From positions 1 to 34,805 of the forward strand of contig JAKUNM010000011.1 in NCBI GenBank assembly GCA_022451865.1: DNA of 34,805 bases, given 5' to 3'. Below, one piece after another: positions 16,667 through 25,225 of this stretch. The DNA comes from Dehalococcoidia bacterium (GTDB lineage: Bacteria; Chloroflexota; Dehalococcoidia; UBA2979). The first letter of the stretch is position 1, and every line of letters begins with the position of its first letter. A program made the translations under genes and the position numbers. The notes below the pieces were generated by a model. That model did no database searches, was not told the DNA's origin, and saw only the letters and a program-made list of their open reading frames with translations.

Positions 16667-17962
16667 GTGAAATATTTTTTAACAACTTTGGGATGTGCGA
16701 AAAACACAGTCGATTCAATGAAAATTGAACAATCTCTGAGATCTGGAAGGCATTTGTCTACACATACGCCAGATGAAGCAGATATTTTGATTGTTAATAC
16801 ATGTGGCTTTATTGATGATGCAAAAGATGAATCAATCGAAGTAATAAGAGATTTAGATAGTCAGCGGAATACGAATCAAGCACTATATGTAGTTGGTTGT
16901 TTGACTGAGATCGCTGAAGAACAAGTTAAACAAGCTGTTCCAAATGTCGATCAAATCTTTGGTGCCGAGGCCTGGTCTGATATCGCAGCAAGTTTTGGAA
17001 GTGATGCTAGTAATTATGATATTCCTCAACCTTCGATAAGCAATATTGGTGGAATTAGTGCTTATCTAAAATTATCAGATGGGTGCGATCGGCCATGTAC
17101 TTTTTGTATTATTCCTACAATAAAAGGTAAAATGCATTCTACTTCAGATGACTTACTTATAGCAGAGGCGAAATTTCATGCTGCTATGGGTGTGAAAGAA
17201 CTAGTTTTAGTCGCACAAGATTCTACTGCATATGGCGAAGATACAAGTGTACGAGACGGTTTGGCTCAATTTTTAGAAAAATTATCTTTTGCAGTTCCTG
17301 AGATACCTTGGATACGTCTTATGTATGCTTATCCTGGAAGAGTTACGAGTAATCTCGCTCAAGTAATGAGTGATATGCCCAATATTCTGCCTTATGTGGA
17401 TATGCCACTTCAACACGGCTCTGATTCTGTATTAAGAAGAATGAAGCGACCTTCCTCCCGAAAAGCCCGTGAAAGTATCTCTTATATTCGTAATGCTATG
17501 AATGATGCTGTTATTCGGACTACTTTTATTGTTGGTTTCCCAGGAGAAACGGATCAGGAATTTGATGAATTATTAGAGTTTATTCGTGCAGAAAAATTTG
17601 AACATATTGGAGTATTTACGTATTCAGCACAATCTGGAACACCAGCGGCTTTAATGCAAGATCAAGTAAATGATGAGTTGAAAACTGAACGATACGCTCG
17701 CGTAATGGAGCTTGCACAAGAAATTTCTCTTTCTGCTAATCAGTCAGTAGTCGGTGAGACTGTAGATATTTTGATTGAATCGGAGGAGCCCACTAGATCG
17801 GTGGGTGGTGATTTAGTAGTAGTTGGCCGTACATATAGGGATGCACCTGAGGTCGATGGACTTGCTTTTGTTAAAGGTGAATTCCGAAAGGGTTCTATGA
17901 TAAGGGCTAATATTGATGGAGCTTTGCCGTATGATCTGCTGTGTACACCAGTCGATAATTAG
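16667..17962 (+). CDS. rimO: Ribosomal protein uS12 methylthiotransferase
   Basis: A radical-SAM methylthiotransferase that modifies the conserved Asp of ribosomal protein S12. 431 residues with GTG start (16667). The UPF0004 domain has Cys10 in LGCAKNTVDS, Cys46 and Cys78 for one [4Fe-4S] cluster; the radical-SAM motif CDRPCTFC (C140, C144, C147) binds the second; a C-terminal TRAM domain covers about 360-431. GCAKNTVDS and the YAYPGRVT, MPLQHGS segments fit RimO better than the tRNA enzyme MiaB (GCQMN). Follows the RodZ-like gene by 27 bases. Confidence 0.94.
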   Translation: MKYFLTTLGCAKNTVDSMKIEQSLRSGRHLSTHTPDEADILIVNTCGFIDDAKDESIEVIRDLDSQRNTNQALYVVGCLTEIAEEQVKQAVPNVDQIFGAEAWSDIAASFGSDASNYDIPQPSISNIGGISAYLKLSDGCDRPCTFCIIPTIKGKMHSTSDDLLIAEAKFHAAMGVKELVLVAQDSTAYGEDTSVRDGLAQFLEKLSFAVPEIPWIRLMYAYPGRVTSNLAQVMSDMPNILPYVDMPLQHGSDSVLRRMKRPSSRKARESISYIRNAMNDAVIRTTFIVGFPGETDQEFDELLEFIRAEKFEHIGVFTYSAQSGTPAALMQDQVNDELKTERYARVMELAQEISLSANQSVVGETVDILIESEEPTRSVGGDLVVVGRTYRDAPEVDGLAFVKGEFRKGSMIRANIDGALPYDLLCTPVDN

Positions 17963-17974
17963 AGTTCTCTAATT
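17957..17974. terminator. Inverted repeat between convergent rimO and scpB
   Basis: AATTAGAG and CTCTAATT are perfect 8-base arms around TT. The repeat includes the rimO stop codon and sits in the 31-base gap between the convergent rimO and scpB genes, where a terminator shared by both would be expected. There is no T-tract, so intrinsic termination would be weak. Confidence 0.35.
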
Positions 17975-17993
17975 GATGCGTTGATATTCATAT

Positions 17994-18716
17994 TTAATAA
18001 AATGTTGTCATATCTGTTTGATCTACATTTTTCTCAGATTGTGTTGTTACAAAATTTTCTACCACTTCACTTAAATCACTTATACTGCTGCTAATTTCTA
18101 TACTTTCTTTTTCACTATTCGCAGTTGTTTCTTCTTCATCAAATTCAAGTGTTCCTTGTGACTGAGTTTCCTTAAGTACATTTTCTACTGTTTGAGGTAA
18201 GGTTGGTAACTCATTGGGGTTTGTTAGACCGAAATGTTCTAAAAACCTTTGTGTTGTTACAAATAGGGCTGGTCTTCCAGGTCCAGGCGCACGCCCTTTA
18301 ATTTCGATAAGATTTCGATTCCGTAAAGTAGTTATTGATGCTCCACTGTCTACTCCTCTGATTGTGTCAATGATGTGACGTGTTACAGGTTGTCGATAAG
18401 CTATAATGGCTAATGTTTCTAGTGCTGCTGTAGAAAGACGACGATTTGCTTCTAATCCTAAAAAATACTCAATGATACTTGCTGTATTTGGTGAGGTGAC
18501 AAATTGGACTCCATCTGGCCCTATTTGCAGATTTATTCCTCTTTTTTCTGAGTTATAATCGTCGCTCATATTTTGGAGTACTTTATTGACTTGTGAAGTA
18601 TTTATTTCTAATACTTTTGCCAGATTTGAAATTGTTATGGGTTCTTCAGCTACAAATAGTACAGCTTCTATTAGTGCCGGGTAATAATTTTCTTCTTGTT
18701 TTTCAGTTGAAATCAT
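17994..18716 (-). CDS. scpB: Segregation and condensation protein B
   Basis: A kleisin-associated subunit of the SMC-ScpAB condensin complex that organises the chromosome. 240 residues. The N-terminal winged helix (ALIEAVLFVAEEPITISNLA) and the second one (LSTAALETLAIIAYRQPVTR, then GRAPGPGRPALFVTTQRFLEHFGL) are textbook ScpB. The last 60 residues are acidic, Ser/Thr-rich and probably disordered. Its ATG overlaps the fabF stop (ATGA), so it is translationally coupled to fabF, an unusual partner. scpA is not in the window. Confidence 0.95.
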   Translation of the reverse strand: MISTEKQEENYYPALIEAVLFVAEEPITISNLAKVLEINTSQVNKVLQNMSDDYNSEKRGINLQIGPDGVQFVTSPNTASIIEYFLGLEANRRLSTAALETLAIIAYRQPVTRHIIDTIRGVDSGASITTLRNRNLIEIKGRAPGPGRPALFVTTQRFLEHFGLTNPNELPTLPQTVENVLKETQSQGTLEFDEEETTANSEKESIEISSSISDLSEVVENFVTTQSEKNVDQTDMTTFY

Positions 18717-19972
18717 TTAGTTTCCTCATACTTTTGGATTATTAAAACTGCATTCTGACCGCCAAAGCCAAAAGAGTTCTTAAGAACAGTTTTGATATTA
18801 GCTGAACGTGAGATTAATGGGACATAGTCAAGATCGCACCTCGGGTCTGGAGTTTCAAGATTTAAAGTAGGTGCAATTTGATTTGTTAAGATAGTTTGAA
18901 TAGCTGCTACTGTTTCTGTTGCTCCTGACCCGCCTAACATATGGCCTGTTTGTGATTTAAGTGCACTAATTGGGATTTCTTTAGCTAAATCTTTAAAAAC
19001 AGTCTTAATCGCTTCAGTTTCTGCGATATCACCCGCATTAGTAGCTGTGGCGTGAGCAGATATGTAATCGATGTCATTAACTGTTTTATCCGCACTTAGA
19101 AGTGCTGATGACATTGCTCGTGCAGCACCTTCTCCACCGTCAGAAGGTGCTACTAAATAACTTGCATCAGCACTCACTCCATATCCTATAAGTTCAGCAA
19201 GCGGTTTAGCTCCTCTTGACAAAGCATGGTCAAGTGATTCGAGTACGAGCATTCCTGCACCTTCTGCAGGTACAAAACCATCTCGATTTTTGTCAAAAGG
19301 ACGTGATGCTGCAGTAGGGTTGTCGTTATAGGAGGTTGATAATGCTCGCATAGTTGCAAACCCAGCCAATCCTAGTTCGCATATGCCTGCTTCTGTGCCA
19401 CCTGCAATCATGACATCGGCTTTATTGTGTCTAATTATTTCAGCTGCATCACCTATAGCTTGTGTTCCTGAAGCACAAGCAGTAACTACGGTATTAGTAT
19501 ATCCGAGAATTCCAAGCTGAATGGATACATTTGCTGCAGCCATATTGGGTAGCCATTTTGCAACATATAAAGGATCTATACGCATGCCATTTTTCTCAAA
19601 AAGTGTTCGGTTTGCCTTTTCTACCAATGGGTAACCACCACCTCCATTACCACAAATTATACCAGTTCTAGTATTATCGATATCTTCTATATTTAAAGTT
19701 GCATTTTGAATGCTTTGTTGAGCTGCCGCGACAGCGAATTGTGAAAATCGAGCCATCCTTCGAGCAGATTTTTTATCCATATACATAGTGGGGTCAAAAT
19801 TTTTAACTTCACCAGCTACTTTACACGGGTAGTTTGTAGTATCTAAATCAGCAAAGTTTTTAATTCCAGAAATTCCATTGAGAGCTGAATGCCAGAACTC
19901 TTCTACTGTATTTCCAATTGGAGTTATAACGCCCATACCAGTAATTACGACTCGTTGATATTGGTTCTGCAT
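18713..19972 (-). CDS. fabF: 3-oxoacyl-[acyl-carrier-protein] synthase II
   Basis: Elongates acyl-ACP with malonyl-ACP in fatty-acid synthesis. 419 residues, thiolase fold. The nucleophile is Cys166 in TACASGTQAI; the two catalytic His are His307 (AHATAT, a variant of the commoner HGTST) and His344 in KSQTGHMLGGSGATE, with Lys339. VVITGMGVITPIGN is the usual N-terminal strand. AAGGAG lies upstream of the ATG with a long spacer. Lies 27 bases after folC and overlaps scpB by four bases. No acpP or other fab gene is adjacent. Confidence 0.96.
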   Translation of the reverse strand: MQNQYQRVVITGMGVITPIGNTVEEFWHSALNGISGIKNFADLDTTNYPCKVAGEVKNFDPTMYMDKKSARRMARFSQFAVAAAQQSIQNATLNIEDIDNTRTGIICGNGGGGYPLVEKANRTLFEKNGMRIDPLYVAKWLPNMAAANVSIQLGILGYTNTVVTACASGTQAIGDAAEIIRHNKADVMIAGGTEAGICELGLAGFATMRALSTSYNDNPTAASRPFDKNRDGFVPAEGAGMLVLESLDHALSRGAKPLAELIGYGVSADASYLVAPSDGGEGAARAMSSALLSADKTVNDIDYISAHATATNAGDIAETEAIKTVFKDLAKEIPISALKSQTGHMLGGSGATETVAAIQTILTNQIAPTLNLETPDPRCDLDYVPLISRSANIKTVLKNSFGFGGQNAVLIIQKYEETK

Positions 19973-19999
19973 AATTTTCAGAACTCCTTTTTATACATG

Positions 20000-21370
20000 C
20001 TACCTCAGACCTAGTTCATGATCGCCATCAATATCTAGGATTAATTCGCGTGCTTCAGCAATTGCATACATACTTCCTGTGATGATTATAGTTCCTGATG
20101 ATTTTGTGATCATATATGCGTAATCTATCGCAGATGCCATGTCATTAGTTGTTTTTACTCGGTGGCCCATTTTATCTAGCACATTAAATATTTCTATATT
20201 GTTTATAGATCGTTCTGTTCGTAAATTGGGCAGTATTACATTGCTATGCTTAGGTAATAGTCTTGATAGTATATCGAACCAATTTTTATCTTGGAGCATC
20301 GCTAAAATATATACGTGGGGTTGAAAGAAAATTTGCTCATCGATAGATTCTCTTAGTCTTTGTGCAGCAAGTTGTGTGTGGGCGCCATCCAGAATAATAG
20401 TAGGATTTACATTTATTATTTCACCTCGTCCAGGGAGTTTTATTTTTGCAAATGCCCTTAAAACTGTTGCCGCGTTTAGTTTTTTTTTATCTTTGATGAG
20501 AGCCAATTCTGATGCACGTATTGCAGTTATAGCGTTTTCAACTTGATGACGACCAAGAGTGGATAATGAAATATTTTTATAGATATTATCTGGAGTCTGC
20601 ACATCAAATTGGATTGACGTTTTATTTAGATCGCTAATTATATAATCACATTCTTTAGTTGTTTCATGAACTATTGCATTTACTTTTTTTGATGCTGAAT
20701 AAATTTGTTTTAATGCTTGGTCAGACTGAGGTGATGTAATTACTTCACAATCAGAAGTAATTATGCCAGATTTTTCTTTAGCAATTTCTGATATTGTTTT
20801 TCCCAAGATTGCCGTATGTTCTAGATCTATTGGTGTGATTACGGCAACTGCTTTATGAAGAATCGCATTCGTTGGGTCAAGTCTTCCTCCTAAACCTACC
20901 TCCAATATTTGCCAGGTACTTTTTTCTTGTGAAGCTGCAATCCAAGCCATAATCGTAATTAATTCAAAGTAAGATGCTGTAGATGCAATTTCTGAAGCTA
21001 ATACGATTTGTGCTATATCAACAAATTTTTTTTCTGATAATGGGATTCCATCAATTTGAATTCTCTCTCTTGTTGAGTGAAGATCTGGTGACGTTGTAAG
21101 CATAGTTTTAGCATTTGGCTCATCAATGATTACTGATTCTCTAATTAAGGCCTCCACCATTATGGCCGTGGATCCTTTACCTTTTGATCCTGCAATATGA
21201 ATAGTGTTTCGCTCTTGTGGATTGTCTATATTTGTTAGATATTGACGGATAATATTGAGCCTGTTGGATTTAATGGAATTGATCTGCGATCGATTTTTTT
21301 CATTCTGAAGTAAGGCTAGTATTGATGAAACATATAGGTCACTGTCGTTGCGTTCTTGTTGATGTTTCAT
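20000..21370 (-). CDS. folC: Bifunctional folylpolyglutamate / dihydrofolate synthase
   Basis: Adds glutamate to folates (and usually to dihydropteroate) in the cytoplasm. A 456-residue Mur-ligase-like enzyme. The ATP loop GSKGKGST is at 61-68; LEVGLGGRLDPTNAI, TPIDLEHTAILGKTISEIAKEKSGII and LPGRGEI, ILDGAHT are all FolC hallmarks. First gene of the leftward folC-fabF-scpB run and divergent from the unknown gene at 21428, with about 57 bases between the two start codons, so their promoters must overlap. Confidence 0.95.
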   Translation of the reverse strand: MKHQQERNDSDLYVSSILALLQNEKNRSQINSIKSNRLNIIRQYLTNIDNPQERNTIHIAGSKGKGSTAIMVEALIRESVIIDEPNAKTMLTTSPDLHSTRERIQIDGIPLSEKKFVDIAQIVLASEIASTASYFELITIMAWIAASQEKSTWQILEVGLGGRLDPTNAILHKAVAVITPIDLEHTAILGKTISEIAKEKSGIITSDCEVITSPQSDQALKQIYSASKKVNAIVHETTKECDYIISDLNKTSIQFDVQTPDNIYKNISLSTLGRHQVENAITAIRASELALIKDKKKLNAATVLRAFAKIKLPGRGEIINVNPTIILDGAHTQLAAQRLRESIDEQIFFQPHVYILAMLQDKNWFDILSRLLPKHSNVILPNLRTERSINNIEIFNVLDKMGHRVKTTNDMASAIDYAYMITKSSGTIIITGSMYAIAEARELILDIDGDHELGLR

Positions 21371-21427
21371 TCGATGTTTTCACCGTTAATAAAGACTTAG
21401 TATACGTGGGTCTGGTAAGTTTTGCTT

Positions 21428-22138
21428 ATGATTAGAACTTATCGTACATCTACTGGAAGTATCTCACAAAGCACAATTGATTTTCTTAGTGAACAATTGG
21501 ATCAAAAGTCTATTGGTGAAGATGTAAGACTTAGCATCGCATTTGGGTCTATGAATCGCGGTGGTTCTTCTCTCTTTTTTCTATTTTTAGATACCAATGA
21601 ATTTGGATTAGCTGATACTCCTGTAATTACCGCTACATATGGTCCCAAAGTTTCTCTCGAGAGTAATTGGGTAGAAGTATTAAATTACAATAGGAGAATT
21701 GTATTTCCTTTGGAGCGTATTGTTGAAATTCCAGAAGTCATTGAAATTGAAATTTTTCGTAGAGTTGCTTCACTAGTCCCTCAAGGTGGAAAACTGATAG
21801 TTGAATATGATTCACTCGATCACCGATTAACTGCAGAAGCATTAAGTTTAGGTGTTCCTCCAGCGGCAACTCCTTTAGGTGGAATAATGATAGCAACTGG
21901 CTGTGGGGTACAGTTTATTAATCATGATCTTTCTAGTGGTGGGCGCTCAGGTCGGAGAAAACTAATTGGATTACGTGGAAAGAATGATGAAAATGATCGG
22001 AGATTGTCACTTGCTATGATTGATGAATTAGAAAATTTCTTAACTTGGTCAAAGGAATTAGATTGGCTCATTCAATCCAAAACCCGACCTATTGCAATAG
22101 CAACCATTACTATGCTTAAAGAAAAATTCAATTTATAA
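21428..22138 (+). CDS. Conserved-looking protein of unknown function at the head of the gluconeogenic cluster
   Basis: I do not recognise this protein. The frame opens with TTG 21422, but ATG 21428 is the likelier start (236 residues, MIRTYRTSTGSISQ). It looks soluble and alpha/beta: IGEDVRLSIAFGSMNRGGSS, a central strand-turn-strand part (RIVFPLERIVEIPEVIEIEIF), VPQGGKLIVEYDSLDHRLTA and LGGIMIATGCGVQFINH. VPQGGKLIVEYD followed by a Gly-rich strand recalls a nucleotide- or cofactor-binding fold, possibly a DUF1122-like protein, but this is a guess. It ends with a helical region (LSLAMIDELENFLTWSKELD). It lies 45 bases before fbp and reads the same way, so it probably shares that transcript. 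Confidence 0.6.
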   Translation: MIRTYRTSTGSISQSTIDFLSEQLDQKSIGEDVRLSIAFGSMNRGGSSLFFLFLDTNEFGLADTPVITATYGPKVSLESNWVEVLNYNRRIVFPLERIVEIPEVIEIEIFRRVASLVPQGGKLIVEYDSLDHRLTAEALSLGVPPAATPLGGIMIATGCGVQFINHDLSSGGRSGRRKLIGLRGKNDENDRRLSLAMIDELENFLTWSKELDWLIQSKTRPIAIATITMLKEKFNL

Positions 22139-22183
22139 GTACATTTTTTATAATATGGATCTAAAAAACAGGAAAAGAATACG

Positions 22184-23149
22184 ATGTCGCTAACAATCAA
22201 GGGAATAAATTCACCAGTACAAGGAGTTGATGACTCTTCTTTAGGAGCAGTTCTAGAAGCAATAGTTAGTGCTGCTAAATTGATTTCGGGCAATGTCCAA
22301 AGTGGCATGCTTATTGAACGTCCAGATCCAGATGGTGTAAGAAATATTCATGGTGAATTAGTGCATACATTGGATACTTTAGGGACAAATACTTTCGTTA
22401 ATGTATTTAAGGATAGTCAAGTTGTAGCAGGTTTAGTATGTGAGGAATTAGATGTGGAAACATTTTTTGATGTGAAAGATATTTCGGAATCTTATTTTTG
22501 TGTTCTAGATCCTATAGATGGAACATCAAATGCAGATATTGCAATAACTATTGGCTCAATTTTTGGTATTTTTAAAGGGACTAATGGTAATAGTGTACTT
22601 GATGCCAGACAATTCTTACGTCCAGCAAAAGATTTTGTTGCTGCTGGATATGTTTTATACGGCTCAAGCACTTTGTTAATATTAGCAACGCCGCTTCGAG
22701 TGCAAGAATTTACACTTGATACCGATAAGATGGAATTTGTCTGTACACGTAGCGATATTAGTATCCCTGCAGAATGTCCTTATTATAGTGTGAATCAAGG
22801 ATATGACGATTTATGGGATGACAAGATAAAAACTGTAGTTAACTCAATCAAGAGAGGGCGTTCATTGCGATATGTTGGATCATTAGTTTCAGATTTTCAC
22901 CGTGATCTTATCAGGGGTGGTGTTTATTTATATCCGGGTGATACCAATAACCCTGAAGGTAAAATTCGCTTACTTTATGAGGCTGCTGTAATGAGTTATA
23001 TCGCCCATTATGCAGGTGGCGAAGCAACTAATGGGTATACATCTATATTTAATTTGCAACCAAAATCAATCCATCAACGAACACCAATTTTTATAGGTAA
23101 TTCGAACGTAATTGAACAAATTGAGTCAATATTAAGAGATACTACTTAA
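22184..23149 (+). CDS. fbp: Fructose-1,6-bisphosphatase, class I
   Basis: Hydrolyses fructose-1,6-bisphosphate to fructose-6-phosphate, the gluconeogenic step. 321 residues. Metal ligands are in place: CEELD (Glu87/Glu88) and DPIDGTSN (109-116), followed by IGSIFGIFKG. The substrate site is seen in SLRYVGSLVSDFHRDLIRGG, YPGD, GKIRLLYEAAVMSYIAHYAGG and the C-terminal QPKSIHQRTPIFIG, which match class I enzymes closely. AGGA lies about 10 bases before ATG. Directly followed (20 bases) by the class I aldolase gene, so the two consecutive gluconeogenic steps are encoded side by side. Confidence 0.95.
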   Translation: MSLTIKGINSPVQGVDDSSLGAVLEAIVSAAKLISGNVQSGMLIERPDPDGVRNIHGELVHTLDTLGTNTFVNVFKDSQVVAGLVCEELDVETFFDVKDISESYFCVLDPIDGTSNADIAITIGSIFGIFKGTNGNSVLDARQFLRPAKDFVAAGYVLYGSSTLLILATPLRVQEFTLDTDKMEFVCTRSDISIPAECPYYSVNQGYDDLWDDKIKTVVNSIKRGRSLRYVGSLVSDFHRDLIRGGVYLYPGDTNNPEGKIRLLYEAAVMSYIAHYAGGEATNGYTSIFNLQPKSIHQRTPIFIGNSNVIEQIESILRDTT

Positions 23150-23169
23150 ATTAAGAAGAGGAGATTTCG

Positions 23170-24084
23170 ATGGGAGAAGCAAATCAACTAAGAGAACCAT
23201 GTGTACTTGATAGGATGCACCTCGCATCAGGACAATATTCAAGATTACATAGAATGATGTATGAATATGGGACAGCGAATGGTACCTTGTTGCTTCTTCC
23301 CTATGATCACGGTATTGAGCATGGTCCTATAGATTTTTTGGATTACCTCCAAGGTGCTGATCCTGAATATCTTTTCCGCCTTGCAGTTCAAGGTAAGTTC
23401 TCTGGGATTGCAACGCATTTAGGTTTAGCAAGAAGATATTTTTCTGAAGTAGCAGGACAAGTTCCACTTGTTGTGAAATTGAATGGTAAAACAAATATTC
23501 CTCCTGACGATCACGCTATTTCCACGATGTCTGGTGATGTTGAATCTGCTGTTCGTTTGGGTGCTGATGCGGTTGGATACACCTTGTATGTTGGTTCTCC
23601 AGAGCAACATCAAGACTTCGAACAATTGCGTGAAGTCAGACGTGAATCCGAATTATTAGGGATTCCCTTAATTGTTTGGGCTTATCCTAGAGGTAAATAT
23701 ATAGAATCTAAAGGTGGTAGAGATGGTTTATATGCAGTCGATTATGCTGCGAGACTGGCTCTGGAATTAGGAGCTGATGTAATTAAGTTGAACATACCTA
23801 AAAATCATAATCTAGATACTGATGCTCCTGCGCAGTATAAAGAATTAGAAGGTGAACGGTTTGAGATGACCAAACGTGTAATTGTTTCTGCGCAAAGGGC
23901 TTTGGTAGTTTTTACTGGAGGGAGTTTCCATTCAGATGAAGATTTTCTTGCTGACTTGGATATGGTAATGCGTGCAGGAGCTTCAGGTATAATCGCTGGG
24001 CGTAATATGTTTCAGCGTACGGAAGAAAATGCGATAGCAATTACCAAACGTGTGCATGAGCTTTTAGGAGAATATTCGCAATGA
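23170..24084 (+). CDS. Class I fructose-bisphosphate aldolase, archaeal/DhnA type
   Basis: Forms or cleaves fructose-1,6-bisphosphate. 304 residues, TIM barrel. LLPYDHGIEHGP (around 43-53) and VVKLNGKTN (101-109), GADAVGYTLYVGS (131-143), IVWAYPRGKY (168-177) and GADVIKLNIPKN (201-212) are DhnA-family strands; Lys206 is the likely Schiff-base lysine. FTGGSFHSDEDFL and GASGIIAGRNMFQR form the C-terminal phosphate-binding loops. GAGGAG lies 7-8 bases before the ATG. The C-terminal coding sequence carries an AGGAG that would serve an ATG overlapping its stop codon (24081), but that ATG opens only a 17-codon frame. Other DhnA relatives make other products; the neighbouring FBPase supports the FBP aldolase role. 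Confidence 0.92.
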   Translation: MGEANQLREPCVLDRMHLASGQYSRLHRMMYEYGTANGTLLLLPYDHGIEHGPIDFLDYLQGADPEYLFRLAVQGKFSGIATHLGLARRYFSEVAGQVPLVVKLNGKTNIPPDDHAISTMSGDVESAVRLGADAVGYTLYVGSPEQHQDFEQLREVRRESELLGIPLIVWAYPRGKYIESKGGRDGLYAVDYAARLALELGADVIKLNIPKNHNLDTDAPAQYKELEGERFEMTKRVIVSAQRALVVFTGGSFHSDEDFLADLDMVMRAGASGIIAGRNMFQRTEENAIAITKRVHELLGEYSQ

Positions 24085-24124
24085 TTGTTAGTTATTTTGT
24101 AATCTTTTTCTTTGGTCTAGTCCA

Positions 24125-25225
24125 ATCCGATTAACTTTAACTTCTATCGCATCCCCTGTTGGTGGGCTTGTAAGTCCTGGAGTATCACACTCTGAGATTG
24201 CTAATGTTGCTGAATCGACAGGAGCTAGAGTTCTTCGCGATAGTCCAGTCATTGATCTCAAAACTTATCTTGTGGGTGGCTCCATCTATATCCTTATTAC
24301 CCATACAGCAGGCGAAAAAAATAATCAGATATTTTCAATTGCTAGAGACATTATTAAAGATTGTCAAAATGTTGCAAAGAAATTGAAACTGTATATTTAT
24401 CATGAAAATGCGGAGATCAATTTGTCAGAGGATGATTGGAATGGTTTTGGATCTTCTATAGCGGAAATAACTTTTGAAGAACGTATAAAAGAGTCAGTGA
24501 TTTGTTTCATTGGCTCTGGCATGGGTCTAGGTGGATTTAATCTTCCATTATTTAAGACTTTTGCTGATCCATTTAATACTTCAGGCTTGATTTTTTCCGA
24601 TATGTTGCATGAAGGAACTGCATTTGAGGTGCAGGATACAATTGAACATCGTAAGGCTGTTTTTTCCAATCCTAATGAATCGTATGACTTGCTTGCTTAC
24701 ATTGGTATGACAGATAGATTTGTCGTGCATCGTGTAATTACTCGTGTAGATGGTAAAATTGTTGCAGTAGCTTCGACAGATCGGTTGAGTGATGTCAGTG
24801 GATTAAATTCGGGGAATGATACCCCAGTAGCAGTTGTTCGTTGTGAAGGTTCATTACCCACAATCGGCGAAGTTACTGAACCATATTCGGTACCTGCTTT
24901 GGTTGTAGGTTCAAATCGTGGGTCACATTTAGGGCCATGGATGCCCGTTAGTGTTACTGATTTATCGATTGGTAGATTCGATGGTCCGCCTAAAATTGCT
25001 GCTCTTGGCTTTAATCTTGCCGATGGTTATCTGGGTTTGGAAAAGGATGTTTTTGCTGATAACTCATTTAATCGTGCTAGGGAGCAAGCAAACTTGCTGA
25101 CAGATATTTTGCGTAAGCAAGGTCCATTTGAACCTTACAAAGTAGGTCTTGATTCCTCTGAAATTCAACAATTGCCTGGTTTTGTATCTCAATCAGAATC
25201 TCGTTGGGTTCCGATCGGAGAATAA
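24125..25225 (+). CDS. Degenerate FBP aldolase/phosphatase (FBPA/P, FBPase class V)-like protein
   Basis: Homologous over its length to the bifunctional FBP aldolase/phosphatase of archaea and deep bacteria: IAEITFEER, NLPLFKTFADPFNT, YDLLAYIGMTDRFVVHRV, VASTDRL, DTPVAVVRCEG, GSHLGPWMPVS, RFDGPPKIAALGF and KQGPFEPYKVG. The active site looks lost. Family KADIGS reads ASPVGG, the metal-binding GDD reads VGG, ADKTEPGA reads GSGMGLGG, and the Lys before RFDGPP is gone (family residues recalled from memory). No ATG, GTG or TTG precedes GTG 24272 in this frame, although homology starts near 24125. Only an ATC stands there, without a ribosome site. It may be a pseudoenzyme with a non-standard start, a 5' frameshift, or an early pseudogene; the intact downstream frame argues against simple decay. 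One base before rdgB. Confidence 0.72.
   Translation: MRLTLTSIASPVGGLVSPGVSHSEIANVAESTGARVLRDSPVIDLKTYLVGGSIYILITHTAGEKNNQIFSIARDIIKDCQNVAKKLKLYIYHENAEINLSEDDWNGFGSSIAEITFEERIKESVICFIGSGMGLGGFNLPLFKTFADPFNTSGLIFSDMLHEGTAFEVQDTIEHRKAVFSNPNESYDLLAYIGMTDRFVVHRVITRVDGKIVAVASTDRLSDVSGLNSGNDTPVAVVRCEGSLPTIGEVTEPYSVPALVVGSNRGSHLGPWMPVSVTDLSIGRFDGPPKIAALGFNLADGYLGLEKDVFADNSFNRAREQANLLTDILRKQGPFEPYKVGLDSSEIQQLPGFVSQSESRWVPIGE

Noticed and set aside
24105-24113. Classical -1 slippery heptamer for programmed frameshifting before the FBPA/P-like gene
   Set aside because: The T-rich run does not fit X XXY YYZ in the 24081 frame; recoding remains only one of several options.
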